Position numbers and translations under genes: made by a program. From Niveibacterium sp. 24ML (GTDB lineage: Bacteria > Pseudomonadota > Gammaproteobacteria > Burkholderiales > Rhodocyclaceae), in assembly GCF_026586805.1 (NCBI RefSeq), contig NZ_JAPFHA010000014.1, positions 53,652-117,651 on the forward strand: a DNA stretch of 64,000 nucleotides. Direction: 5' to 3'. Under the pieces are notes generated by a model. It was not told the origin of the DNA and ran no database searches. It worked only from the letters and a program-made list of their open reading frames with translations. Below, one piece after another: positions 31,350-39,712 of the stretch; position 1 is the stretch's first letter, and every line of letters starts with the position of its first letter.

Positions 31350-33173
31350 TCAATGAATAGTGTCAAAGACGCCGGCACCCTGTTCGGCACCACCGACTGA
31401 GTTACGGAACACGCCGAACAGCTCGCGCCCCATGCCATATTGATTGGCAGCAAGCTGCCCGACGGCCGCCGAACGTACCGAGAATTCGCTGTCAGGCAGA
31501 TCCACGGTCAGCGTGCCGCTGTTGGCGTCAAGACGAATCCGATCACCGTCCTGCAAGCGCCCGATTGCGCCACCCGCCACAGCCTCCGGCGTTACGTGAA
31601 TCGCCGCCGGCACCTTGCCAGACGCACCAGACATACGACCGTCGGTCACCAGCGCAACCTTGAAACCCTTGTCCTGAATGTTCGCGAGGGTCGGGGTGAG
31701 CTTGTGAAGCTCAGGCATGCCATTGGCCTGTGGCCCCTGGAAGCGCACTACCACCACCACATCGCGATCGAGCTCGCCGCGCGACGCGGCTGCCATCACT
31801 TCGTTCTGCGACGAGAAGACGCGCGCTGGTGCCTCAACGACACGGTGCTCAGCCTTGACGGCGGAAACCTTGATGACCGCCCGGCCAATGTTCCCTTGGA
31901 GCAAGCGCAAGCCGCCATCAGCACTGAAGGGCTTGGCGACCGGCGCAAGCACATCCAGGTCACTACTTTCAGGCTTTGAATCCACCCAGACCAACTCGCC
32001 GGCAGCGGTCAGTTGCGGCACCTTCGCGTAACGGGAAAGGCCGACACCCACGACCGTCTTGACCTCTTCATGCATCAAGCCTGCGGCAAGCAGTTCGCGG
32101 ATGACAAAAGCCATCCCGCCGGCCGCGTGGAACTGGTTAACGTCCGCACCACCGTTCGGATACACGCGAGCAATCAACGGCACAACGGCCGACAACTCGT
32201 CGAAGTCAGACCAGTTGATTTCGATACCCGCCGCACGCGCTATCGCAACCAGATGCAAGGTGTGATTGGTCGAACCACCGGTCGCGAGCAACCCAACGAT
32301 GGCATTCACGATGGAACGCTCGTCGATCATCTCGCCAACCGGCGTGTAGGAATCACCTTGGCGCGTAATTTCTGCCGCGCGCTTTGCGGCTGCGCAGGTC
32401 ATGGCGCGCCGCAAGGCCGTGCCCGGCGGCACAAAGGCCGACCCCGGCAAATGCAGGCCCATCACTTCCATCAGCATCTGATTGCTGTTGGCCGTGCCGT
32501 AGAACGTGCATGTTCCAGCCGAGTGATAAGCCTTGGATTCGGCGTCCAGCAGCGCATCCGCGCCAAGCTGGCCCGCCGCATGCAGCTGCCGCACTTTTGC
32601 CTTTTCGCTGTTCGACAAGCCGCTCGGCATCGGCCCTGCGGGGACGAACACCGCAGGCAGATGACCAAACGAAAGCGCGCCAATCAGCAAACCCGGAACA
32701 ATCTTGTCGCAGACGCCAAGATACAAGCCGGCATCGAACATGTTGTGCGACAGCGAAACAGCCGTCGCCATGGCGATGACGTCGCGAGAGAAGAGTGACA
32801 ACTCCATCCCCGGCTGACCTTGCGTCACACCATCACACATTGCAGGCACACCACCGGCCACTTGCGCAGTGGCGCCCGCCTCGCGCGCGGCATCCTTGAT
32901 CCACTCCGGATAGTCACGGAGCGGCTGATGCGCGGACAACATGTCGTTGTACGCGGTCACAATCGCAAGATTCGGACGGCGCAGCTCACGGATCACCAGC
33001 TTGTCCTGCACAGGCGAGGCAGCAAAGCCGTGCGCAAGATTGGTGCAGGAAAGCTCCGAACGACTTGTAACAGCTGGCGCTGCTGCAAGACGGCTGAGAT
33101 AACGCGCACGGGTCGTCGCGCTACGGGCGCGGACTCGTTCGGTGATCTCAACTAGTTTCGGATTCAGTGTCAT
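31350..33173 (-). CDS. edd: 6-phosphogluconate dehydratase
   Basis: A 607-aa iron-sulfur dehydratase of the IlvD/Edd family, of usual length. Cluster-region cysteines are visible in [20 protein letters not shown] and [12 protein letters not shown], and [18 protein letters not shown] is the conserved C-terminal segment. It converts 6-phosphogluconate to KDPG. It leads an edd-eda operon and is divergent from zwf. A HexR-like palindrome covers its predicted -10 and spacer, so repression by HexR relieved by KDPG is expected. Confidence 0.97.
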   Translation of the reverse strand: MTLNPKLVEITERVRARSATTRARYLSRLAAAPAVTSRSELSCTNLAHGFAASPVQDKLVIRELRRPNLAIVTAYNDMLSAHQPLRDYPEWIKDAAREAGATAQVAGGVPAMCDGVTQGQPGMELSLFSRDVIAMATAVSLSHNMFDAGLYLGVCDKIVPGLLIGALSFGHLPAVFVPAGPMPSGLSNSEKAKVRQLHAAGQLGADALLDAESKAYHSAGTCTFYGTANSNQMLMEVMGLHLPGSAFVPPGTALRRAMTCAAAKRAAEITRQGDSYTPVGEMIDERSIVNAIVGLLATGGSTNHTLHLVAIARAAGIEINWSDFDELSAVVPLIARVYPNGGADVNQFHAAGGMAFVIRELLAAGLMHEEVKTVVGVGLSRYAKVPQLTAAGELVWVDSKPESSDLDVLAPVAKPFSADGGLRLLQGNIGRAVIKVSAVKAEHRVVEAPARVFSSQNEVMAAASRGELDRDVVVVVRFQGPQANGMPELHKLTPTLANIQDKGFKVALVTDGRMSGASGKVPAAIHVTPEAVAGGAIGRLQDGDRIRLDANSGTLTVDLPDSEFSVRSAAVGQLAANQYGMGRELFGVFRNSVGGAEQGAGVFDTIH

Positions 33174-33212
33174 GAGCCTGCTTGGATGTGTTTCAAACTA
33201 CGTCTGCGGCGG

Positions 33213-33241
33213 ATTGTAGTAATGCTACAAATCAAAAACAA
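33213..33241 (-). promoter_or_regulatory. edd: Predicted edd-eda promoter
   Basis: On the minus strand TTGTTT (33236-33241) and TACAAT (33213-33218) are spaced 17 nt apart. The HexR-like box overlaps the spacer and the -10. Confidence 0.6.
33214..33230. promoter_or_regulatory. HexR-like operator at the edd promoter
   Basis: TTGTAG (33214-33219) and CTACAA (33225-33230) are perfect 6-nt arms with a 5-nt centre. The inner 15 nt differ at one position from the HexR consensus reported for gammaproteobacteria (TGTARTWWWAYTACA, from memory). It covers the -10 of the edd promoter. Confidence 0.78.
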
Positions 33242-33433
33242 GAAACCACTGATGTTCCGATACAAGAAGTTGATCTAACCCAAGAGCGGCACCCCGCCAC
33301 ATCAATTAAGTCATTGTTTTAATAGAATTTCGCCTCGTCAAGCGTGACCGCCGAGCTGTTGCACATGCGCAACAATGGCGCATGGTAGCCGCGTACTGCA
33401 CCAGCCCGGGGAGGGAAGCGCCGTGCTTGTTCC

Positions 33434-33463
33434 TTGAAGGGATGTAGTTTTACTTCTTATACT
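33434..33463 (+). promoter_or_regulatory. zwf: Predicted zwf promoter
   Basis: TTGAAG (33434-33439) and TATACT (33458-33463) are spaced 18 nt apart, about 68 nt before the zwf ATG. A HexR-like half-degenerate box fills the spacer. Confidence 0.55.
33443..33457. promoter_or_regulatory. Second HexR-like site at the zwf promoter
   Basis: TGTAGTTTTACTTCT matches 13 of 15 positions of the HexR consensus; the right arm is degraded. Its place between -35 and -10 of the predicted zwf promoter supports a weaker repressor site. Confidence 0.5.
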
Positions 33464-33530
33464 TTCCTCACATTTTGGTGCAGACGCCTCGGGTCCGACG
33501 GCGGTGGCGCACCAGACCGAGGAGTCAAGC

Positions 33531-34988
33531 ATGTCGCGGATACCCGCCCTGGACGTCGTTCTATTTGGTGCTACCGGTGACCTGGTGATGCGAAAGCTGA
33601 TCCCCGCCCTGTACCACTTGCACCAAGATGATGTCTTGTCGCCCGAGGTCCGCATCATTGGCGTCGCCCGCAGCGATCTGTCACGCGAGGCGTTCATTGA
33701 CCGGATGCACGCGCAAGCCACCCAGTTTCTTGCGGCGGCCTATGACGACGACACTTGGCAGCGCTTCGCCACGCGAATCGACTACAAAGCGGTTGACGCG
33801 ACACAGCCCGAATCCTTCAAGGGACTGGCAGCACTCATCGGCAACACGGGGCGTGCGTGCGTGTATTACTTGTCCACCGCGCCCAGCCTGTTTACGCCGA
33901 CCTGCCGTAATCTCGCCGACGCCGGCCTGATCACGCCCGAGAGCCGCGTGATCCTTGAGAAGCCGCTGGGCACCGACCTCGCCTCGAACAAAGCCATCAA
34001 TGACGAGGTCGGTCAGTACTTTGCCGAGAAGCAGATCTTCCGTATCGATCATTACCTCGGCAAAGAGCCGGTTCAGAACCTGCTCGCGCTGCGCTTTGGG
34101 AATGTGCTGCTTGAGCCGCTCTGGCGCGGCCAATGGGTGCGCGACGTTCAGATTACCGTCGCGGAGCAGCTTGGCGTGGAAGCGCGCGGTGAGTTCTACG
34201 AGAAGACCGGCGCAATGCGCGACATGGTGCAGAACCACCTGCTGCAATTGCTTTGCATGACTGCCATGGAGCCGCCCGCATCGCTTGAGCCGGATTCTGT
34301 GCGCGATGAAAAGCTCAAGGTGCTGCGCGCACTCAAGCCAATCACCGGGTCAAGCGTTGCAAACAACACTGTTCGCGGCCAGTACCGCGCCGGTGCCGTC
34401 AACGGCCAGCCGGTGAAGGGCTACCTTGAAGAGGCCGGCATCGCGCCTGAGAGCGCGACCGAGACATTTGTCGCAATCAAGGCCGAGATTGGCTCCTGGC
34501 GCTGGGCGGGTGTGCCCTTCTATTTGCGCACCGGCAAGCGGATGCAGGAGAAGCTGGCCGAGATCGTGATCAACTTCAAGCCGATCCCGCACTGCATCTT
34601 CGATACCTGCCATGTCGGCCGACCGGTCAATCGACTCGTGATCCAGATGCAGCCGGACGAGACGGTCCACCTGCACCTGCTCGCCAAGCAGCCAGGCAAC
34701 ACGATGCGCCTGGGTGAAGTGGCACTGGACATGGACTTTTCGGAAACCTTCAAGGCACGCCAGCTCGAAGCCTACGAACGGCTGCTGATGGATGCGATGC
34801 TCGGCAACCTGACCCTGTTCGTGCGCCGCGACGAACAAGAGGCAGCCTGGAAGTGGGTCGAACCCATCATGGATGCCTGGGCGGAGAGCGGCGAAAAACC
34901 CAAGTCGTACACCGCCGGCACCTGGGGGCCCGCGGCCTCAAGTGCGCTGCTTGGCCGTAACGGGCACGCCTGGCACGAGGAAATCTGA
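33531..34988 (+). CDS. zwf: Glucose-6-phosphate 1-dehydrogenase
   Basis: A 485-aa cytoplasmic enzyme. The nucleotide-binding motif VLFGATGDLVMRKL is near residue 8 and the substrate-binding signature RIDHYLGKE begins at residue 171; both are diagnostic. It oxidises glucose 6-phosphate to 6-phosphogluconolactone and feeds the Entner-Doudoroff and pentose routes. The ATG at 33531 has GAGGAG about 7 nt upstream. The stop overlaps the pgl start by 1 nt (TGATG). The order zwf-pgl-glk divergent from edd-eda puts the whole upper Entner-Doudoroff pathway under one regulatory region. Confidence 0.97.
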   Translation: MSRIPALDVVLFGATGDLVMRKLIPALYHLHQDDVLSPEVRIIGVARSDLSREAFIDRMHAQATQFLAAAYDDDTWQRFATRIDYKAVDATQPESFKGLAALIGNTGRACVYYLSTAPSLFTPTCRNLADAGLITPESRVILEKPLGTDLASNKAINDEVGQYFAEKQIFRIDHYLGKEPVQNLLALRFGNVLLEPLWRGQWVRDVQITVAEQLGVEARGEFYEKTGAMRDMVQNHLLQLLCMTAMEPPASLEPDSVRDEKLKVLRALKPITGSSVANNTVRGQYRAGAVNGQPVKGYLEEAGIAPESATETFVAIKAEIGSWRWAGVPFYLRTGKRMQEKLAEIVINFKPIPHCIFDTCHVGRPVNRLVIQMQPDETVHLHLLAKQPGNTMRLGEVALDMDFSETFKARQLEAYERLLMDAMLGNLTLFVRRDEQEAAWKWVEPIMDAWAESGEKPKSYTAGTWGPAASSALLGRNGHAWHEEI

Positions 34989-35689
34989 TGCCGATCCAGC
35001 TTCATCCGCATCGCAACACCGAGGCATTGGACCAAGCGCTGGCGCAGTGGGTCGCCGAGCGGCTTGAATCCGCCATTGCCACGCGCGGAACGGCTACGCT
35101 GGTGGTGTCAGGCGGGAAGACCCCGCTCGGATTCTTCCGCCACTTGCGCGAACGCCAACTTGACTGGCAGCGGGTACACGTCACCCTTGCAGACGAGCGC
35201 TGGGTTCCGCCCACGCACCCGGACAGCAATGAACGCCTGGTTCGCGAGCACCTGCTGGTCGGCCACGCCAGCGCAGCGACGCTGGTTGCGCTGATGAGCG
35301 ACGCCGGCACGCCGAACGAAGGCGCCCGCCGGGCCAGCGAGGCGCTGCGCCCGCTTTGCGCGCCGTTTGATGTGGTCATTCTCGGCATGGGCGAAGACGG
35401 TCACACCGCGTCGCTCTTCCCCGATTCACCACAAATCGAGGCCGGCCTTCACGACGCGACCGGCGACGCATGCCTCGCAACCGAAAACACCCGCAAACCG
35501 CCACGCTGGCGCATCAGCTTGACGGCCCCACGGCTTCTCGAATCCCGCGCGATCGCGGTCCACGTGACCGGAAGCGCCAAATGGTCACTCCTGGGCGAAG
35601 CACTCGCCGGGGACACGCTTGAACAACTCCCAATCAGATTTGCACTTAACCAGGAAAGGGTCCCTTGCCATGTCTTCTGGTGCCGCTAA
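34988..35689 (+). CDS. pgl: 6-phosphogluconolactonase (DevB/SOL type)
   Basis: A 233-aa protein with LVVSGGKTPLGFFRHL (phosphate-binding loop), VTLADERWVPPTHPDSN and GMGEDGHTASLFPDS, the three hallmark segments of the glucosamine-6-phosphate-isomerase-like lactonases. It hydrolyses 6-phosphogluconolactone to 6-phosphogluconate. It overlaps zwf by 1 nt and glk by 20 nt, so the three are one translationally coupled unit. Confidence 0.95.
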   Translation: MPIQLHPHRNTEALDQALAQWVAERLESAIATRGTATLVVSGGKTPLGFFRHLRERQLDWQRVHVTLADERWVPPTHPDSNERLVREHLLVGHASAATLVALMSDAGTPNEGARRASEALRPLCAPFDVVILGMGEDGHTASLFPDSPQIEAGLHDATGDACLATENTRKPPRWRISLTAPRLLESRAIAVHVTGSAKWSLLGEALAGDTLEQLPIRFALNQERVPCHVFWCR

Positions 35690-36653
35690 CACCTATCCTC
35701 GCCTCCTCGGCGACATTGGTGGCACAAACGCACGCTTCGCAATCATCCGCACCGAAGGCGGACCGATCGAAGATATCCGGACCCTCCCTGGCGCGAACTA
35801 CCCCGGCCCGGCTGAGGCGATTGAGGCCTACTTCGCCGAAGTAGGCGGCGCCCGGCCGACTTCCGGCGCAATCGGCATCGCCAACCCGATCGATGGCGAC
35901 CGGATCAAAATGACCAACCACACTTGGGCATTCTCGATCGACGCAGTGCGTCAGCAACTCGGGTTCTCGCAACTGGTGTTCATCAACGACTTCACGGCCC
36001 TGGCGCTTTCGCTGCCCTTCCTGCCTGACAGCGAGCTCCATCAGGTTGGCGGTGGCGCACGCGAAGCAAACCGCGCGATTGCGGTGCTCGGACCGGGCAC
36101 CGGACTGGGCGTATCGGGCCTCGTCCCGTCACGTGACGGCTATCTGCCGCTAGAGGGCGAAGGTGGCCATGTCACGATGGTGGCAAGCAATTTGGAAGAG
36201 GCCGCCGTCATCCAGAAGGCGCGCGAAACCTTCCCGCATGTTTCGGCAGAGCGGCTGATCTCTGGCCCGGGACTGGTCACCCTGCATGAATCGCTCGCGG
36301 CCGTGCGGGGCCTTCCCTCACCCGGCATCGGCGCACCCGAAATCACCAACGGCGCGCTGGACGGTTCAAATGCCCTGGCTTTGGATTCGGTCAACATGTT
36401 CTGCGCCATGCTCGGCACAATCGCGGGCAACCTTGCGCTCACGCTCGGCGCCAAGGGTGGCGTGTTTATCGGAGGCGGCATCATTCCGCGCTTGGGCGAT
36501 CTGTTTGATCGTTCGCCCTTCCGCGCCCGCTTTGAAGACAAGGGACGCTTCCGCAGCTACTTGGAAGGCGTGCCGGTTTTTGTCATCCACTCACCCTACC
36601 CTGCCTTCACCGGCGCAGCGGTTGCGCTGGAGCGTGCGCTCGGCAGAGCCTGA
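35670..36653 (+). CDS. glk: Glucokinase (stand-alone)
   Basis: A 327-aa bacterial ROK-unrelated glucokinase. LLGDIGGTNARFAI is near residue 12, FINDFTALALS carries the catalytic Asp, [10 protein letters not shown] follows, and the end has GGGIIPRLGDLFDRSPFRAR. It is close in plan to the N-terminal half of the Glk-HexR fusion in this window, so the organism has two glucokinases. ATG 35670 was chosen because MSSGAANTYPRLLGDIGGTN gives the standard N-terminus; it overlaps the end of pgl by 20 nt. A hairpin terminator follows 16 nt after the stop. Confidence 0.96.
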   Translation: MSSGAANTYPRLLGDIGGTNARFAIIRTEGGPIEDIRTLPGANYPGPAEAIEAYFAEVGGARPTSGAIGIANPIDGDRIKMTNHTWAFSIDAVRQQLGFSQLVFINDFTALALSLPFLPDSELHQVGGGAREANRAIAVLGPGTGLGVSGLVPSRDGYLPLEGEGGHVTMVASNLEEAAVIQKARETFPHVSAERLISGPGLVTLHESLAAVRGLPSPGIGAPEITNGALDGSNALALDSVNMFCAMLGTIAGNLALTLGAKGGVFIGGGIIPRLGDLFDRSPFRARFEDKGRFRSYLEGVPVFVIHSPYPAFTGAAVALERALGRA

Positions 36654-36669
36654 TCACGTCGATCGAATC

Positions 36670-36697
36670 GGCGCGTCGACATCGTCGGCGCGCCTTT
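36670..36697 (+). terminator. Rho-independent terminator-like hairpin after glk
   Basis: GGCGCGTCGAC (36670-36680) pairs with GTCGGCGCGCC (36684-36694) with one G-U pair and a 3-nt loop, followed by TTT. It ends the zwf-pgl-glk transcript. Confidence 0.7.
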
Positions 36698-36768
36698 GCG
36701 TTCACATCAGCACTGCGCCTGCCAGGGTCAGGCAGAAGATCCCCCTCAAATCAAAAAAGGAGTAGTCC

Positions 36769-38418
36769 ATGAATCCCACCTCGACCAGCGCATGGAAGGC
36801 GCTGACGCAACAGGCCGAACAATGGAAGAAGCGCCACCTGCGCGAAGTCTTCGCGGAAGACCCGGCACGCGCGCAGCGCTACGTTGCCGACGCCTGCGGC
36901 ATTCAACTCGACTACTCCAAGAACCGCGTCGATGACGCAACGCTCAAGACGCTGGTGCAACTGGCCGACGAAACCGGCGTCGCCGCACGCCGTGACGCCA
37001 TGTTCAAGGGCGAAAAGATCAACAGCACCGAAGATCGCGCCGTGCTGCATGTGGCCCTGCGCAATCGCAGCAACACGCCGATTTCGGTTGATGGCGAAAA
37101 CGTCATGCCTGGCGTCAACGAAGTGCTCGAACGCATGTTCGCCTTCGCTGACAAGGTCCGCAGCGGCGCATGGAAAGGCCGTACCGGCGAATCAATCACC
37201 GACGTGGTGAACATCGGCATCGGCGGTTCAGACCTTGGCCCGCTGATGGTTTGCGAAGCGCTCAAGCCTTACGGTCACGATCGCGTGAAGCTGCACTTTG
37301 TCTCGAACGTCGACGGCGCGCAGATCGCGCAGACGCTGCGCAAGCTCAACCCTGCAACGACGCTGTTCATCATCGCGTCGAAGACCTTCACAACGATCGA
37401 AACGCTGACCAACGCGCACAGCGCGCGGGACTGGTTCCTCGCCTCTGGCGCCAGCGAAGCGGACATCGCGCAGCACTTCGTCGCGGTGTCCACCAACGGC
37501 GCAGCCGTCAGCAAGTTCGGCATCTCGACCGACAACATGTTCGGCTTCTGGGACTGGGTGGGCGGCCGCTACTCGCTGTGGTCTGCCATCGGCTTGCCAA
37601 TCGTGCTGTCGATCGGGCCGGACAACTTCAAGGCCCTGCTCGCCGGTGCCCACGCGATGGACGAGCACTTCCGCACCGCGCCGGCCGAGAAGAACCTGCC
37701 GATGCTGCTCGGCATGCTGGGCGTGTGGTACGCCAACTTCCTCGGCTCGCCCTCGGTCGTCATCGCCCCGTACAACCAGAACCTGCACCGCCTGCCGGCC
37801 TACCTGCAGCAGCTCGACATGGAATCGAACGGTAAGGGCGTGCGCAGCGAAGGCGACAAGGTCGACTACGCCACCGGCCCGATCATCTGGGGTGAGCCCG
37901 GCATCAACGGCCAGCATGCCTACTTCCAGCTGCTGCACCAGGGCACCCACCTGATCCCGCTCGACTTCATCCTCGCGCTGGAACAAGCAGACATGGATCC
38001 GAAGCACCACGCAGTGCTGATCGCCAGCTGCTTCGCGCAATCGGCAGCACTGATGCGCGGCAAGACGCCGGAAGAGGTGCGCGTTGAACTCGACAAGGCC
38101 GGCATCACCGGCGAGCGCGCCGACGTCCTGACCAAGCACCGTACCTTCGACGGCAACCGCCCGAGCAACATGATGCTGCTCGACAAGCTCGACCCTGCGC
38201 ACCTCGGTGCGCTGATCGCGCTTTACGAGCACAAGGTCTTCGTCCAGGGCGCCGTGTGGGGCATCAACTCCTACGACCAGTGGGGCGTTGAGCTGGGCAA
38301 GCAACTGGCCAGCGGCATCGAGCGCGCGCTCAAAGGCGGCGGCGGTGAGCTAGACTACGACGCCTCGACCCAGCGTCTGATCGCCACGGCGCGCAAGCGT
38401 CTGTCGATCGGCGCTTGA
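36769..38418 (+). CDS. pgi: Glucose-6-phosphate isomerase
   Basis: A 549-aa enzyme of standard bacterial length. [13 protein letters not shown], the substrate loop near [31 protein letters not shown] and the catalytic region with [10 protein letters not shown] and NMMLLDKL are all present. It interconverts glucose 6-phosphate and fructose 6-phosphate. AGGAG precedes the ATG. It has its own 5' region of about 115 nt after the glk terminator, so it probably has its own promoter or low readthrough. It completes the hexose-phosphate node of this block. Confidence 0.97.
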   Translation: MNPTSTSAWKALTQQAEQWKKRHLREVFAEDPARAQRYVADACGIQLDYSKNRVDDATLKTLVQLADETGVAARRDAMFKGEKINSTEDRAVLHVALRNRSNTPISVDGENVMPGVNEVLERMFAFADKVRSGAWKGRTGESITDVVNIGIGGSDLGPLMVCEALKPYGHDRVKLHFVSNVDGAQIAQTLRKLNPATTLFIIASKTFTTIETLTNAHSARDWFLASGASEADIAQHFVAVSTNGAAVSKFGISTDNMFGFWDWVGGRYSLWSAIGLPIVLSIGPDNFKALLAGAHAMDEHFRTAPAEKNLPMLLGMLGVWYANFLGSPSVVIAPYNQNLHRLPAYLQQLDMESNGKGVRSEGDKVDYATGPIIWGEPGINGQHAYFQLLHQGTHLIPLDFILALEQADMDPKHHAVLIASCFAQSAALMRGKTPEEVRVELDKAGITGERADVLTKHRTFDGNRPSNMMLLDKLDPAHLGALIALYEHKVFVQGAVWGINSYDQWGVELGKQLASGIERALKGGGGELDYDASTQRLIATARKRLSIGA

Positions 38419-38485
38419 TGGGTCTGCGGCTCCCTGCATGGTGCAGCGGAGCCGCCCAAAGCCCGAACTGGAGGACTTTCAGAAG

Positions 38486-39367
38486 ATGCAACACCCCCGC
38501 AAAACGGCGCGTCGCCTTGCCGCGATTGCTTTTTCGGTCGCGACCGCCTTGTCGGCATCCACCGTTCGGGCCGGCCTGATGGATGAGTCCCTGTTCGGCC
38601 CCAGCAACGACGAGCGGATCGCCGAATGGTCCAAGGCGCCGGAAAAGAAACTCAGGTGGGGTGATTGGGATTCACTGCAGTTGGTCGCACGCGACGGCGG
38701 CTCGAAAGGCAACAGCCACCCGGTTGTGCTCGACCCGGCACAGCTTGCAAAAGCCCTGAGTTCGATCGAGGGCAAGCCTTTCAAGGACACCAAGCCCGTC
38801 TTCTCGCAAGCAGAAGTCAAGCGTTTTGCCCCTGCAATCGTCGCGGCCCTCGCCAAAGCCTCACCCGATCAAGAGCTTGTTTTTGTCAGCACAGGTCAGC
38901 ATGCATGGACCGGGCTTGTCGCCCCGGTCCTTGGCAACGCCGGGCGGATCTTCTACGCAGACGGCAAGCTCAATCTGATCTTTGGCATGCTGCACAGCGA
39001 CTTCCCGCTGACGCAGGGCAACCGTGACGGCGGATCCGTCGCCACGCGCCCCGATGTCAAGATCAGCTTCGGTTCGCGAACCGCCCCGTCCAAAGACGTC
39101 CAGATCATCGGCGTCAAGGAAGGCGAGGCACAGTTGGTCCGCAGTGACTGGATCGCCATCAGCATCGGCACCGGCGCCCCTGCGGCGACCGCAGCGCCTT
39201 CGGCGACCTCCAAGCCGGCGGCCCCAAGTGCAAGCGACCCCGGTACCGACGCCTTCTACTCAAAACAGGAAGGCCGCCTCAAGGCGCTGCAGCGACTGCG
39301 CGATCAGGGTTTGATTACCGACGCGGAGTTCCAGGCAAAGCGGGCCCAGATCATCAAGGATCTGTAA
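38486..39367 (+). CDS. Exported protein of unknown function with C-terminal SHOCT domain
   Basis: A 293-aa protein. A signal peptide (cleavage likely after TVRA near residue 29) is followed by a soluble region without a domain I recognise (residues about 30-235), a low-complexity linker rich in Ala, Pro, Ser and Thr (about 236-262) and a SHOCT module (LKALQRLRDQGLITDAEFQA). SHOCT modules usually promote oligomerisation or DNA/protein contact and are most often found in membrane or exported proteins. ATG 38486 was chosen because it starts the signal peptide, with GGAGG 11-12 nt upstream. It lies 67 nt after pgi, possibly co-transcribed, and is followed by a clear terminator. Function unknown. 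Confidence 0.75.
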   Translation: MQHPRKTARRLAAIAFSVATALSASTVRAGLMDESLFGPSNDERIAEWSKAPEKKLRWGDWDSLQLVARDGGSKGNSHPVVLDPAQLAKALSSIEGKPFKDTKPVFSQAEVKRFAPAIVAALAKASPDQELVFVSTGQHAWTGLVAPVLGNAGRIFYADGKLNLIFGMLHSDFPLTQGNRDGGSVATRPDVKISFGSRTAPSKDVQIIGVKEGEAQLVRSDWIAISIGTGAPAATAAPSATSKPAAPSASDPGTDAFYSKQEGRLKALQRLRDQGLITDAEFQAKRAQIIKDL

Positions 39368-39405
39368 GCAGTCACACCAGGGCCCTTGGGCTCAGCATCA
39401 AAAAG

Positions 39406-39434
39406 GTCGGCGTCTTCGGACGCCGACTTTCTTT
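39406..39434 (+). terminator. Rho-independent terminator
   Basis: GTCGGCGTC (39406-39414), tetraloop TTCG and GACGCCGAC (39419-39427) are followed by TTTCTTT. A UUCG loop on a 9-bp GC stem with a T-run is a textbook terminator. Confidence 0.88.
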
Positions 39435-39690
39435 GTCGCGCCAGGCTCGCGCATGGCCGTCAGCGCCCATTTCCAATGTGCGCTTGCGCGCGAAGCATCT
39501 GGCGCCGCAGACAAGCGGCCCCTGGGCCACAGCGACGCGGGGCCACGCTACCGCGCAGGAGGCATCGCGGTGAATGTGGCAAGCCCTCGCTGACGTGCCT
39601 GCCCCCTCGCGCATCCACTTCACGGCGAGCGCATCGTTCGTCGCGCTTCGAAGACGCCAGTGCGCATGCGACAATCCGGCCGATTCCAGC

Positions 39691-39708
39691 ATCCAGATCC
39701 AGATCCAG
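39691..39708 (+). repeat. Three tandem ATCCAG hexamers just before mutS
   Basis: ATCCAG occurs three times in a row (39691, 39697, 39703), and a related ATTCCAGC precedes them. The array ends 4 nt before the predicted TTG start of mutS and occupies the place of its ribosome binding site. Confidence 0.7.
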
Positions 39709-39712
39709 AACC

